64,000 bases of DNA from the NCBI RefSeq assembly GCF_964340395.1, contig NC_135549.1, positions 804,501 through 868,500 on the forward strand. The letters are read 5' to 3'. Of this stretch, positions 1 to 18,394 are shown in pieces. The translations under genes and the position numbers were made by a program. Numbering within the stretch: position 1 is the first letter of the stretch; each line of letters begins with the position of its first letter. The stretch is from Glandiceps talaboti. Taxonomy: Eukaryota > Hemichordata > Enteropneusta > Spengelidae. The notes under the pieces were generated by a model that saw only the letters and a list, made by a program, of their open reading frames with translations, did no database searches and was not told where the DNA came from.

Positions 1-349
1 CGCTAACGGCATTAAGGGCTACCTGCAAAAAAGAGGTAGTTCTACATGCACGAGTGAAATATTACATCTCGATATTTGCACAACATTTGGATTGTGCGTT
101 GACCTCGCAACGTTCCCCTGGTGATGACCACCGACTCACAGAGTTCATGCGTCAATTTACTTTGCACACCACACCACACCACATATTCGTAGTATAGTAT
201 AGTACATTTCATTTGACATGAAATAATGTAAAAATAATACATATACAGAAACAACAAAAACAATAGATAATTATAAATATATATAAAACACTAAAGTACA
301 GTATTGAATACAAAGATGATAATGAATTAGAGAATTTTCCAAAGGTATT
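1..349. other. AT-rich sequence, no gene seen
   Basis: No motif, splice-compatible exon or repeat that I recognise. It is the left flank, on the 3' side, of the minus-strand retrotransposon that follows. Confidence 0.4.
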
Positions 350-1515
350 AGTGATAAAATCATCATTTGAAATCATTATTCTTGAGATCATTTTGAAAAC
401 CTTCGATTGTTCTCTGAAATTGGTTTCTAGCTTCAATTACAGATGCATTGCTGCAATCCATTATAGAATGGATTTCATCACCAATAGCTTTAGTGTTACA
501 TAAATGACATTCTTTCATCTGGGGGAATTCCTTAGTATTGTAGTCTTTCACTTGGTAAATTATGTGCTGAGATCACAACCTTAGTTATGCTAATTCTGTC
601 CTAAACAGTATTTACTTGTTCTAGAAAAATTCATAATTTGTTTTAAATTTGTTATAGGTACATAATTGTTTTATTGTCAGTTTTTTGAATGGTTAGAATC
701 CAATTACTATCGATATAAATGTTTTTTCAGCTGACAACTAAGATGTGTTACATCAGCATCAGTATTTGCAACTTATTGACAAAGGACGCCCATGTGTTAC
801 CATGACTTTTCTTTTTCTGAGGTGAAAGCACACTGTGCAAGGTTACTGCATTCTCCATTTCTTAATCTGTTTTCATAATTTAACATTTGTATACAGATTT
901 CTATAATGACTGGATAACTTCCCAATTTAACTTTTGAGGCAACATTACTTGACTTTCTGTGTACACCATACACAAAATTTAGAATGTATTTGTTCAAAAG
1001 GGTGTCTTTCACTAAGAAATGTTTTATAAAGACTTCATTATCAAGTCCTTCATACTGTTTTGACTTGTATAGTTTAAAGTTAAAAGCTCCCTAAACCCCT
1101 GAACCATACATTAGAGAGGACAAGACTTTGCTTCTGAAGAGCATGAAGAGCAGTTTGTGGAGATACTGTATAATTATATAAGGATAGTGTTTGTCTCAGT
1201 TCACCTAATGCACGCTGTGCTTTCATAACCAAATTTTCAATTGCTAGTTTAAATTTACCACTACTTTGAAAGATAATTCCCAAGTAAGTATAGGATGGTA
1301 AGATTTGTACCTTTTCTCCACCTAGGTAGAAATCACTGTCAACCATTCTACCTATCTTATTGAAAATACTATTTTTTTTCTTATTAATATTTACTTTAAG
1401 TTTCCATTTCTTACAATAGTTATTTAACTTAACTAGACTATTTTGAAGACCTACATTTGAATAAGATAACTTAACAATATCGTCTGCAACAAGTAGACAA
1501 TTAGCGTATCAATAT
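350..1515 (-). mobile_element. Decayed non-LTR (LINE) retrotransposon, 3' part of pol
   Basis: The minus strand, read in several frames, gives the usual order of the C-terminal half of a LINE reverse transcriptase. First comes an LLVADDIVKLS segment (about 1503-1470), the catalytic FADD box with F changed to V. It is followed by GLQ, L..LNNYCKKWKL and a KKNSIFNKIGR segment. Next is YTYLGIIFQSSGKF with an ALGELRQ helix (1346-1080), then NFVYGVHRKSSN..SKVKLGSYPV (1012-850). Last is a CHLCNTKAIGDEIHSIMDC segment (about 512-456) like the terminal Cys/His motif of many LINEs. The frame is broken between segments and the 5' half (endonuclease and RT core) is absent, so it is a dead 5'-truncated copy. 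Known of the family: target-primed integration yields such copies. The clade is not assigned. Confidence 0.85.
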
Positions 1516-4500
1516 GGTGACCAATATATCATACGTCTCAGGACGATCCCAACCTATACCAGCCAATACCAGGTTTGAGTTTTTTGCACGCGACACCAAA
1601 TTAAAACGACACATCTGTTGCTGTATCTAAGATCGGCCAACATCCATACACATACCTGTGCGAGCACGGCATAGCTTGACTGTCATCACTTCCTTTGGTC
1701 TGAGAAAAAGAAGAAGTTGGAATAACAGGTAAAGTATATTTAACTTATAAATTGATTGCAAACTAGTTATAGAGTGTATTGCAATAATGCGTTCAGTGCA
1801 TATATATGGTAATGTGATCGTCAGACAAGATACTGACATTAATTATAAAAATGATTGTAGAGGGGATTGTAAATCCATCTTACTGAACGAGGGGCATCAT
1901 GGAACAATAAAGCTAAGATTATGGATATTTATAATCGAATAACGATAGTATGTAATACAAATACGCGTAACGTAAACAACGTATGTGCGTGAAATTGACA
2001 GGTGTGAAGTGAGCGGACGATTGTGACTGTATATTTTTGCAATAAAGCTTACTGATGATGTGTATTTTCAGTGTTCACCTCCTTCCTTTGATGTAATAAT
2101 GTTCAGATTCAACGAGAATATCAATACAAACACTTGAAACCCCAGAAAATCTAGTCTGTCTCACTGTAGAACAACACCATGTCCCCGTACCACTGCCGTT
2201 ACACGGTAGCTTCCTGGTTTACCTTACATCTACGTTGGTGGCACACTTTCAAAACGAAGCGCGAGCGCGAGCAGACGATCGTTGTTGCGTTGCTCGGAAG
2301 GACGAGGAAGCGCTCTCATATTCATATGAAGACAGGGTATGAAATCGCTCCCAAAAAGTCTGGGGACGTGCGTTACCAAAGGGGGGGGGGCAGGGGGGGG
2401 GGACACTTTTTACCCAGCATCACAAAGAATTCACAGGGTAACCTAATTTATTATTTTTCATTATATTTCGTATTGGGAGTACTCAAACCTTCATATGAAT
2501 CAAAATATTGAAAAAAGGCAAAAATGACCCGAGAAGTGAAGCGAGACTAGACGAGACATAGCTTGTACAGCGATCTTGATGGGTGTACAAGGAGGTGCTG
2601 AGCTCTAAACAACTTCTTCAGCAACACCACTCGGTTGAAATCTATTGAAACAATCAATCTTTATTACACTCACAATAACACCATCTAATCTGAGTACGGT
2701 ACAATGAAAGGCAAGGGGGGAAAAGCCTTGTTTATGGAACAATACAGTAAAAGTATATGCTGACTAGACAGATTATCATTTCACCTTGGCTTGTTTACTT
2801 TGCAGTAATATCTCAAAGAATTATCAATGAATTTACATGAAACTTACATGTAGTAGAAAGATTAATAATGTAAGGACCCAAGTATGTGTTTATTCACGTG
2901 TCTGATGGGATTTTGGTTACATTGTATGGTATGGTGCCAACAAGTCTTGAAAACTATAAACAATGTAGCAGTTAGAGAGACGTCTTTCGAGAAACAATTT
3001 TGACCAGCTGTCCTTGATACATCTTGCTTTAGTCTATCAAGAAAACATACATCATTCATCACTGGTCAATAATAAATTGCATGATTTTTTAGGTTAGGTC
3101 ATCGAATCAACTGCAAATTTTTCCATTTTATTTTAAAATAGTTCTGTGAAAAAAATAAACAAACACTAGTGCTACTGGAGGAAATATAGTAGATGTAAAA
3201 GTGGAAGTAAAAGAAATATATTGACATGGGACATGCACAAGAGGAAATATTTAGCAAGATTTTATATAAATGTTGAAATAAAAAAAATTAATATTGATAT
3301 TTATATAAAGGTTAGAACAAAAATTCTTCATATTGACATGTCACAATATAATGTGATTCTACTTATAATAACTGATCATGAGCCAAAAAAATCATGTTAT
3401 GCTATATTATTTTTATATATGAATATAATAATTTCAATTTTAATTAGGCCATGACAATTAATATTGTCCAGTATATTATGTACAGAACTGTTTTGTACCT
3501 GCAGAAACTTGCTGAGTAATATTTGTTGACAATGGCAATAAGCAAATGAAAATATATATCGATTGCAAAGGTGCATATTTAGACCACAAAAATTATCAAC
3601 TATGTGGACTCACTGGACAAGTGATAAGTTTTCATAATCTTCAATTCTTTTTTTCACCCCTTCTACCTGTCCTACTAATGTTCAGCTTGGTATAGGAAAT
3701 GAATAGAGAAACACATGTAGGTTCTAAAAAAAACAAGCGTGCAATACTCCATGGATCTGCTACATGCAGGCTGCAAGAGAAACAAAAAAATATAATTGAC
3801 AATAAACAAGAAATGGTCAGGCACTACTCAAAATGCTATGATTAAATAAAGTGAAAAAATACAATCAACACACACAATCAATACTGACATAACCTTTTTT
3901 TTGCTAGAGCTGTTAATTTACAAAGATTTCACAATGTAGTGTTCTGATGCAGCCAGTGATGACACTAAATTAAATATTTTTACCACTGAAGAATATCATC
4001 GACAATTCAAATAAAATTACATCACAAATTACAAATAATGGCAAAAGTGATCAACACATTTTTCTCAACAAGAGACATTTGACTGGTTTTGGTATGTAAA
4101 TAAAAAGTCTCAAATGTTGGGTGTGAAATCATCAAGGTTTTGAATAAAATTGGCCATTGCATGTTTGATAATATGATATATGGCTTTACACAGACAGACC
4201 TTGGACACATTGAAATAGCACCCACCCCTTTTTTCAGGCACAGAACAAAAAAAAAATCTTTTTCAAATGTCAATTTATTTCAATGAATGACCTGCCATTG
4301 TACATGCTCAGTCATTTATGATTTACCAATTGAATCTTGCCCTTGTATTTTAGCAAGATATATGGTAAATGTGTGAGAAAAATGGTAACATTTACATACT
4401 TCATAACCTACATGTAGAGGCTCTGGCACAGGTAAAAGGAAGGAGACAGAGCTGTAGGAGTGTTGTTTCAGTGTTTTTTGTTAAGGGCGGTAAGTAGGCA

Positions 4501-5954
4501 AAATCTACCTGAGTTCCCCTTTCATTTTACCAGGATTCCCCATCCCACCACAATCCTTGTAAATAGTATATGGGGTAACTGTCAGTTTTACCAGATTTAC
4601 TACTTCTTGAATTGTTACCAGGGTTCCAAACCCTTAGCAAACACACTTTCCATTAGAAGAGTACAGGACAAATTTAGTTTCCTCAAGAATGCTGAAATGG
4701 GGATTTAATGGATGATGCAGCAAGGCATTGTCTCAGAAGTTGGTTATTTTGGAGCAATCTATTTCGATGAAATAAAATACAGCAAATCAAACTGTCAATT
4801 TATGATTAAATTAGGATTATGTTGCTTAACTGACACACACTAGTACTTCAGACTTTCTAGGTGCAAGAAAACCTAGATTTATTCTTAGATATTTTTACAC
4901 CAAATGTGATTTGTTTTTATTTATTATTATTATTATTATTTTATTTTATTTTTTTTTGGGGGGGGGGTTCATAAACATTTGTGTAAAATTAACACTTCAA
5001 GATTGACTGAAAATAGCATTTTATAAAAAAAGAAAAGAAAAAAAGAAATAAACATTACTAACTAGTCTATAGCTGTTTATTGTACGACAAAGAAAAGAAG
5101 CACTGAAAATAAACCTCATGAATGGAATGTACTGTTGCACACCAAAAATGCAACAATTGATACTTTTGACACATACTAACAAGTATTTACAAAGTGTTTT
5201 ACGTGACTGGAAACTTGCAAAAGGCGCGAAAATGAGAATGGCCTAAGTGTCTGTGTGAAGTTAAACCGGTAAATTTATATCAGCCGATACATTTTCTGAA
5301 CAGGCTCTAGTCTAGAGTGCAAAGTTACTTGCTTCACGCACGGCCCCGGAACCTGTAATAAATTCACGACGAACTTTTACTTGCATATAATAAAGTCACT
5401 GTCCCGGCACTACGTTCGCCGGTTTTTCATAAACAAATGTTACAACTATTATTCGGAAAAACTTGACCATAAACAAATATGCTGGATTACAAAATAACTA
5501 AGCAATGACTAGACTGAAAGCAACATTTTCAAAACTAATTTACTGCAACTACCACAACATGTTAGGCGTCGGCAAGACGTAATCAAACTCTGAAAACAAG
5601 ACAGGTAAAAAAATCACTGTAAACATTACCTTGTAACTTGTAAGTGAACTGCTCATATGTAATCACGCACGGTGACCATTGTAATATATTGCAAATGATG
5701 AAGCAATGAAGGCATGTTATCGTGGGTTATACTTCCATGGCCTTACCCACAACTTGAAGATAAACAAAGCCGATCGTAACAAGGTCATGGACGTACACCA
5801 TCGAGGCGAGATTGATCGAAACACACATGTGAACACAGCTATCGTACATTACGGCAATGCCTTCTTTGCGACGAAACAGCAACACGCGGATGTGTAAACG
5901 TTGAAATGTGTAAATTTGTATTGCATACCCTGTCTAACAGTCAGGCAGGTGTCA
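1516..5954. other. Gene-free stretch with low-complexity sequence
   Basis: No ORF here shows recognisable domains; the longest (110 codons at 2179-2511) has biased composition and crosses a G-homopolymer tract at 2381-2401. Other simple tracts are an A/T run with poly-G at 4920-4967 and A-rich runs near 5025-5050. A patch of higher GC at about 5220-5420 could be an unrecognised promoter or untranslated exon of the LIM gene, but nothing in the sequence proves it. Confidence 0.35.
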
Positions 5955-5998
5955 GATCATTGGTCGTCTATATCAAGCTCTATAGACGACCAATGATC
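5955..5998. repeat. Perfect hairpin, 18-bp arms, 8-nt loop
   Basis: The left arm (5955-5972) begins GATCATTGGTCG and is the exact reverse complement of the right arm (5981-5998). The loop is TCAAGCTC. No flanking target duplication was found. It may be the core of a foldback element or an intergenic transcript hairpin; function unknown. Confidence 0.8.
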
Positions 5999-6255
5999 AG
6001 GTGATGGTGACCACAAGAAGGAACAGATCAAAGTTTAATTTTGTGATAAGATTGTCATACAGGAACAATGGAAAACTAGATGTTGTCATCCCTTTGGAGT
6101 ACTGTAGTTACTATTAACCAATATTTTCATTCACGTTCAAAAGATGACAACTTTGATGTAGGAAAAACTTAAGGTAATGCAGACTGTACAGTAATTGAAG
6201 CTCATCCAAAATGACATAAAATCAATAACTCAGCTGAACGATGCATGCCTGAATT

Positions 6256-6335
6256 ATTATTATATGTCTTCCATATAATAATTATAATTATATAATAATT
6301 AATAATTATATAATTATTATATGTCTTCCATATAC
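6256..6335. repeat. AT palindrome between direct repeats
   Basis: The block ATTATATGTCTTCCATATA occurs twice (near 6260 and 6318). Between the copies lies a strongly self-complementary TAATTATAATTATATAATAATT-like tract. It could extrude a cruciform; it may equally be AT-slippage sequence. Confidence 0.5.
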
Positions 6336-6339
6336 TCAT

Positions 6340-8420
6340 TTAAAAAATGACTGAAATGAGTCTCTTGGGCTCTTGGACATGTGTACAATGTAGCTGGTAC
6401 AGGGCTGTAGGAATTACTTGAGTGTGTACAAGCACTACAGTATGCCAAATACAGAGTATACTGGGCCAATTGAGTGTGATTCCTGGATATTTATTTGTCA
6501 GAAGAGCTCTCCATACAATACTGGTACTGACATCTGGTAACATTGATAAAGTTGCAATAAAGTTTATTATTATTACTACAATGCTGTTGGCTCAGGCATT
6601 CAGCATACCAATGTCATGTGAAGACCAACAACAGTAAATCCAATGGAGAACCCATTTACAAACCAGATTTAAACTGAATGCCTTCCGTAAGGGTGATATT
6701 AAGTTTTTTGTTCCTACACATAATAATTGCTGGAATGCAACAACCTTGTTATAGTAGGCTATTAGTACATGATGTACCCCTGAATTGGCAAAAAGGTGCG
6801 CCAAACTATAGGAAATCTGAAATGACTTTGTGATATCAATCTATCTACGTAGTGGAAGAGGAGTAATGGCTTTTTCAGTGCACTCGACAGTGTGTCAATA
6901 CAGAATGAGCTGCATTGCACTGAAGCGATAGCGTGTCATGTGACAGGCATCATCGTCTCCCCCCTCCCCGGCTTTTTGAAATGAAATTATTCAAATTTAC
7001 AGGGATACGCATAGACATACATACATTTACCCATGCATACAGAACAAATCTATGGATTGCTATTGGTATCATTTGAACATAATGAATTTTAGCTCTATAT
7101 CTGTTATTTTTGAAGTCCCAGTAAAAGTTAGTTGTCGAAAAATTTGTTCAAATGTGCGTACCTATTCTCAGTACAGGAAAGCTTGACTCGACTTCACTCT
7201 GCCTTCGCGATCCCCTACATACCCACGATATGTACACTAGTTTCCACAGCTGATAATAAACACAATTCAAACTGTCGTAACATCGATAGTATGCAGAAAC
7301 TTTACATACTTTATGGTAAGCATGATACCGTTCTATACTTTGATTCTATACAACTCGTTTACAGCAGCAATACACTTTATGTAACACTCAGTTCAAGAAT
7401 TTCGCGAAACTTATCGAAATATAACGTACCTTTTATACAAGCAACACGAATACTTTGAACGGTTTAGAACAAAGCCAATCAATGTCGGAAAATTGGGAAA
7501 TATTTGACCCAATTAAACCACTGAGTAGTGCTGAGTACACTGCCCAACATTGCTACACAGTAACAACATTTACTTATCTCATTGCATTATTGTGATAACA
7601 TGTTAATACGAATAAATGCACGCGTTCTGGCAGTAAACTCACCCTTAATATCAAAAGATTTATATTTAAAAAGAGAAGAATTTTAATTTTGATCAAAGAA
7701 GAGATGGTATGGATTTATCTTGGTGAATTCTCCAGCAAGAATTTTTGGTAGAAAGCTGGTGATTTCACCTGGAAGTTGAAGCTGACCTGGTTTGACCGAC
7801 GATTTCTCATGCATGCTTTCAGAAACAGAAATACCCGCGACTATCGAAAAAAGTAAAAACAAGATTTTCAATTTTGAAATAGTGAAGAGATGGTATGAAG
7901 TTATGTAGGCTAAATCTTTAGTATGATTGCCTGCAGATACGATCTTACGGCCAACCACACATGTAATAATGGGAAGCTTTTGTAGAAAATTGTAGCATAG
8001 ATCTCACAGTAGGCATTTTTAAGGCCAAGAAAAAAAACAATTGTTTTCTGGTGAGTTTGCATCACTTAAATACCCGGCGATCTTCTTTTTTCTCATGTTT
8101 GTCCAGCCAATGCAGACTGCAGATCCAAGGGAAAACAAAAATAACTCTCCCTACATTAATTGCTTCTTCAGGGAAGACGACTGCAGAACTAATCATGAAC
8201 AATTAAAAAAAAATTTGCGTTGTCACACCACTTTAGGCAACGTTTCCTGACCAGAAACGACAACTTTCTTTTGTGTGCCCACCGCACCTAATTACCGAAA
8301 AATACCAATATCTTATTAAAACTGAAAGCTACATCGATAACAATTTCAGGACAGATGCGTTTAGGTATTTCAAATGTATGTACTACATTATATTGAATTT
8401 GAAGCGTGCACTATTGAGAT
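6340..8420. other. Gene-free stretch
   Basis: Several short ORFs (for example 7132-7458, 108 codons, and a minus-strand one at 7683-7958, 91 codons) show no recognisable domain and no convincing coding bias. The words GAAGAGATGGTATG recur at about 7696 and 7883, hinting at an old repeat insertion. Nothing else was identified. Confidence 0.3.
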
Positions 8421-8429
8421 ATAGCCTAA

Positions 8430-8640
8430 TTACCGAAAACCGTTAATTATTCAAATTGCTCATTAATATTCATGGCATGTTCACCAAAACGTAATCAGTT
8501 CTTGCCATTTCATACCCTACGGAACATGTCTACCAAATTTCGTTCGAATTGATACAGCCGGTTTTTTTTAGAAAATGGTGACACAGACACACACACACAG
8601 AGACACACAGACCTTCCCCCAAATACATCTCCTTCCTTAC
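8430..8640. mobile_element. Probable transposon tail fragment
   Basis: The text around 8535-8600 (CCAAATTTCGTTCGAATTGA, then a GACACAGACACACACACA run, then CCTTCCCCCAAATACATCTCC) has the look of a dispersed repeat terminus with an ACACAGAC tail. This is an impression from sequence style only. It directly abuts the LINE fragment at 8640, which suggests nested insertions. Confidence 0.35.
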
Positions 8641-9720
8641 GGAAGGAAAAAAGGACCAAAACACTATACTGGTAACTACAGGCCAGTAAGTATCACATGC
8701 ATTCTGTGTAAAGTATTGGAGACCTTGATAAGAAATGCCATGGAAGAACACTTAGAGAAACACTCGCTCATCAGAGACAGTCAGTATGGGTTCACCAAAG
8801 GAAAATCATGTGTGTCAAATGTACATTTGTAACAAAATCAGTGGATAAGGAAACCTGATAGACATAGCATACGTATACTTTAGTAAGGCTTTTGATAAGG
8901 TTCCTCATGCAAGATTACAAATGTAGTGTCAAAGCTACAAGCACATGGAGCAACAGGGAAGATCAGTCTATGGATCCAGAACTGGTTAACCGACAGATCA
9001 CAATGTACAGTATTGAATGGAACTGCATCCCAAGTGGTCAGCTGTCACCGGTGGTGTACCCCAAGGAATCTGTACAAGGACCCATTATATTTTTGATATA
9101 CATAAATGACATTGATAATGTAGTGCAGTCTTTTATACTAAAGTTTGCAGATGACACAAACTATGTTCGACGGTTAGATCTTGTGGAGATTGTGACAATT
9201 TTCAAGAGGATCTGAATAACTTAACTGCATCGGCTGATGGCAAATGTCCTTTAAATGTGGATGAATGTAAAGTTATGCACATTGGTTCATCACATCAATT
9301 ACACAGTTACACCATGAATGACAAACCACTGCATTCAATAACAGAAGAAAAGGATTTGGGTGTATTGGTTCACAACTCATTGAAAACCAGTCATCATTGT
9401 GCAGCTGCAGCCAAAAAAGCAAACAGGACTCTGGGTATCATCAAACGGAACATTTCGCACAGATCAAAATTCATCATCATGAAGTTGTTCAACTCTTTAG
9501 TCAGGTCACACATCGAATATGCTATTCAGTTTTGGAACCCACACTATAAAAAGGACACGAACCTCCTTCAATTCAAAGGAGAGCGACAAGGATGATACCA
9601 GAACTGAGAAAGTTAAGTTACACAGAGGTGGCCATAGTTCAGTATTTAGACTCCATGTCATATACATAGGATGTATCAAGAGACAAACACTTTATGTTAT
9701 ATTTGAGTATATATATGGCT
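8640..9720 (+). mobile_element. Decayed non-LTR retrotransposon (CR1/Jockey-like RT)
   Basis: RT blocks appear in order but in shifting frames. The first is NYRPVSITCILCKVLETLIR with SQYGFTKGKSC (8671-8830). Next is AYVYFSKAFDKVPHARL (about 8865-8920). Then comes GPIIFLIYINDID followed by KFADDTNYV (about 9080-9165), with the catalytic FADD intact. After that are CKVMHIG, EEKDLGVLVHNSLK and AAAAKKANRTLGIIKRN (9266-9460), and finally SLVRSHIEYAIQFWNPHYKKD (9493-9558). These blocks and their spacing match CR1/Jockey-type pol proteins. At least three frameshifts or stops interrupt it and the 5' endonuclease is missing, so it is inactive. The 3' boundary is not sharp. Confidence 0.9.
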
Positions 9721-11050
9721 ATTTATTGTTTATGTTTTATTTATGCACATACATTTGTTGTTCAACTTTATTGAAAATATTTTGTTTAATATGACCATCC
9801 TTCCATTGCTCCTAAGTGATATCTAACTATTTTATGTAAATTGATTTTAGTACATAGCATAGAAGACAAATATGGATGCAACATTTTATATATTAAAAAA
9901 AACTCTGAAGTTTTTAAAAAAACTATATCTCAGCCAGCTGCCAAAGTAGAATGTCAATGATAAAGAGTCACTTGAGAGGAACATGCAACAAATGGAGTGG
10001 TTGACAAATGTCAAAAACTCCTCTCCTATTGACATAACAATAACTTTACAACATAAACTCTAAGGCATGCTAGATACTTTCTAGAAATAGTGAGCTGAAC
10101 ACCAGCTGCTAATAATTTTTGGCAAGTTAACTATCATAGAGAAAAAGAGAAATAAACTTTTATATTCTTTTAAACCTTGCATAAATATAAGTATAAATAA
10201 ATAGATACCTAAAATACTATGACATGAATTAACTTTTAAAGTTACCCTAGAATGTATTGCAGAGAATGAAGTAGTGAACTGAATCACAATGTATGCAACA
10301 ACTCCAATAAATATTCGACTTGAAATTGTGGCTTGGCTTTGTTCAAGTTATTCATTTACTTTCTCTCTTGGCAGTATATTCAAGTAAATCAAACAAGAAC
10401 AAGATACAAGACTACACTTTATAGTGTTATTCAATGTCATTCTGTCCAAGTTGTCAGTCTTTACTGTACAATTGTGTACAATTAACTAGTACATTCCAAT
10501 ACAAAATTGTATTGGAACAGTATGTGCAACAATAGCATGTGCAACAACAAACTGTAATTAAGAAGACATTCAACTGCTACACATCAAGGAAATAATACAC
10601 TATTGAACAGAAATCAAAGACTCAGTTGGACAGCTGATCATGCATGTAGTCTATTAATCAAGTAATTGCAATGATTTTCTTTTAGCTGTATTAGAGATGT
10701 TTTTGTGTTCGGATAAAAACTAGGAGCCTCCAAGTCCATGTTTCCTCAAAAATAGAGAAATAGTTTTAAAATAATGGCAAAATATTTTCAAACATGAATA
10801 TCTAAAGACATGTTGATCATATGCCCACTTCAGAAACACTTGAGCGAAGGACAATGAAATGTTTGATAGAAAAAAGTTCCCAAACATCTCAGTACGTGCC
10901 AAAGGGACAGAAACAGTAACATACATTGTTTTAATTTTTGGAAAGAGAATGTCTTGGTAGACACTGTTTTACAGGCACGGTGCTTGGATGGTAATGTGAT
11001 TAGTATATATGTATTTATGAGTGCGTGTATTGTACAAAAAAATTATCTGA
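9720..11050. other. Gene-free AT-rich stretch
   Basis: No coding segment is recognised. A small hairpin at about 10494-10517 (TTCCAATACA, short loop, TGTATTGGAA) is the only structured element seen. If the LIM gene has a 5' exon, it should lie in or upstream of this stretch, because its first visible exon has a 3' splice site. Confidence 0.3.
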
Positions 11051-11059
11051 TATTTTAAA

Positions 11060-11150
11060 TGGGGGGGGGGGAGTACTTAAAATTTTCCAGGCAGAGGGGG
11101 TACTTAAAAATGTTGGGCTATGGCAAGGAGGGGGTACTTAAAAACAAATT
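11060..11150 (+). repeat. Degenerate GGGGGTACTTAAAA repeat, three copies
   Basis: The words GTACTTAAAA, each preceded by a G run, recur at about 11073, 11100 and 11134. The third marks the left end of the tandem duplication that follows. G-rich tracts of this kind are breakage- and slippage-prone. Confidence 0.6.
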
Positions 11151-11343
11151 TGGGGGTTTGACTAAAAATCTCCTGACCTCTAACCCCCCCCCCCCCCCCA
11201 ACAACAACAACAACAATTTTTTGTGAAACCAGCCTAAGGAATCTCCAAGTTTTCTATCTGAAAGCTCCAGGGGAATAACAATTCATCGGATCTGTTACTT
11301 ACCTAAATACCTTATTACATTCCTGTATTTCTTGTTTTCACAG

Positions 11344-11793
<450 letters not shown>

Positions 11794-12133
11794 CTGCCGC
11801 CTAAAAGTTGGTCACCCACGGCATACCTTTAAATCCATTGTCTACTCAGGTGCTCTCAGAATTCGTCGCATTTGTAGCAAACCAGAATGGTGCGATAAAC
11901 GACTTTCAGAACTTAAAAACAAATTTGGGGGTTTGACTAAAAATCTCCTGACCTCTAACCCCCCCCCCCCCCCCCCAACAACAACAACAACAACAATTTT
12001 TTGTGAAACCAGCCTAAGGAATCTCCAAGTTTTCTATCTGAAAGCTCCAGGGGAATAACAATTCATCGGATCTGTTACTTACCTAAATACCTTATTACAT
12101 TCCTGTATTTCTTGTTTTCACAGATTAAGTACA

Positions 12134-16589
<4,456 letters not shown>

Positions 16590-17166
16590 AATACTGCATT
16601 GGTTTGCACATCATAGAGGCATTAGTTAACGCTACACGGTAGAAGACAGGTAGATGGACAATAGTTGGGGCCAATTATACTTAAAACTATATACTTACGT
16701 TATAATTCAGAAAATGTCTTCTTCTTTTCAGCTCACAGTAAATCGTAATCTTATGATTAATTTTTTGTTTCTTTTATGTTTATTATGTATTAGACTCTCA
16801 GCACTCCGTGTTTTTTTAACTGAAATATAAATCATTTTTATACAATGATGAACAAAGTACGAAAACAACCAAACCATCACCAGATGAAACATATTAATGG
16901 TGCTACTAGTATATCCTGCACAAAGAGGGCGATCTTTAACCGCTGATTTGAGAGTTGTCAATAAGCGACTTATGTTTGAGGGTTGATATTTTAGTGTCAA
17001 ATTGCAATTTTTATAGTTCCTCCGCTTAGTATAACAGTAATGCATAAAGATATATTGAAATGAAAAATATATTATATTCAAAGATAATGCTGATACCCAG
17101 TACTGTAATTATTAAAGTTATGACGTCATTTCTTAGTAAAATGGATCCAGTGTAATTTCCGATGTT

Positions 17167-17182
17167 AATAAATGTAAATAAA
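17167..17182 (+). terminator. Candidate polyadenylation signals of the LIM gene
   Basis: Two AATAAA hexamers (17167 and 17177) lie about 580 bases after the LIM stop codon. They imply a 3' UTR of about 0.6 kb. A perfect CRE-like TGACGTCA lies just before, at 17121. Confidence 0.5.
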
Positions 17183-17415
17183 GATGAATGTACTCTTTAT
17201 CAAATGAGAATTGATTTATAAGAATGTCTTATACTTGCCATCATATTCCAAAGAATGAAAACAGCAATCCTTATATGGGAGATTCGTCTGACTACTTGGG
17301 TCAGAAGTCATTGGTGGCCATATTTCAAAGAATTTTTAAACAATTACCCTAATATAAACTTATAACAGCTGTTTCATTAAAATAGGCAATGATTTATTTT
17401 GTGTTACATTTAAAT

Positions 17416-18394
17416 GGGGACGTGGGGAATATAGTAGACTCACATCTATTTTAGCAATTCACAACAAGGGTAACCCTGAAGACGTGGGGAATACAGTAGA
17501 CCCACATCTATTTTACCAATTCACAACAAGGGTAACCCTGAAGACGTGGGGAATACAGTAGACCCACATCTATTTTACCAATTCACAACATGGGTAACCC
17601 TGAAGACATGGGGAATATAGAAGACCCACATCTATTTTACCAATTCACAACAAGGGTAACCCTGAAGACGTGGGGAATACAGTAGACCCACATCTATTTT
17701 ACCAATTCACAACAAGGGTAACCAAGAAGACGTGGGGAATATAGTAGACCCACATCTATTTTACCAATTCACAACATGGGTAACCAAGAAGACGTGGGGA
17801 ATATAGTAGACCCACATCTATTTTACCAATTCACGACATGGGTAACCCTGAAGACATGGGGAATATAGAAGACCCACATCTATTTTACCAATTCACAACA
17901 AGGGTAACCCTGAAGACGTGGGGAATATAGTAGACCCACATCTATTTTACCAATTCACGACATGGGTAACCCTGAAGACATGGGGAATATAGAAGACCCA
18001 CATCTATTTTACCAATTCACAACAAGGGTAACCCTGAAGACGTGGGGAATACAGTAGACCCACATCTATTTTACCAATTCACAACAAGGGTAACCCTGAA
18101 GACGTGGGGAATACAGTAGACCCACATCTATTTTACCAATTCACAACATGGGTAACTGTGAAGACGTGGGGAATATTTAATATAGTAGATCCACATATAT
18201 TTTACCAATTCACAACAAGGGTAACCAAGAAGACGTGGGGAATATAGTAGACCCACATCTATTTTACCAATTCACAACGACGGTACCCCTGAAGACGTGG
18301 GGAATATATTAGACCCACATCTATTTTACCAATTCACAACAAGGGTAACCCTAAAGACGTGGGGAATATAGTAGATCCACATCTATTTTACCAA
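17416..18394 (+). repeat. 62-bp minisatellite, about 16 copies
   Basis: The unit starts GACGTGGGGAATATAGTAGA and ends AAGGGTAACCCTGAA. Copies differ at a few positions in two or three recurring variants (AAGGG/ATGGG; CCTGAA/CAAGAA), and one copy has an insertion near 18173. It lies between the LIM and TTLL3 genes, just beyond the LIM polyadenylation signals. Confidence 0.97.

Noticed and set aside
2179-2511. 110-codon ORF
   Set aside because: It crosses a poly-G run, has biased composition and shows no homology that I recognise.
7132-7458. 108-codon ORF as a gene or 5' LIM exon
   Set aside because: No recognisable domain, no supported splice link to the LIM exons and unremarkable composition.
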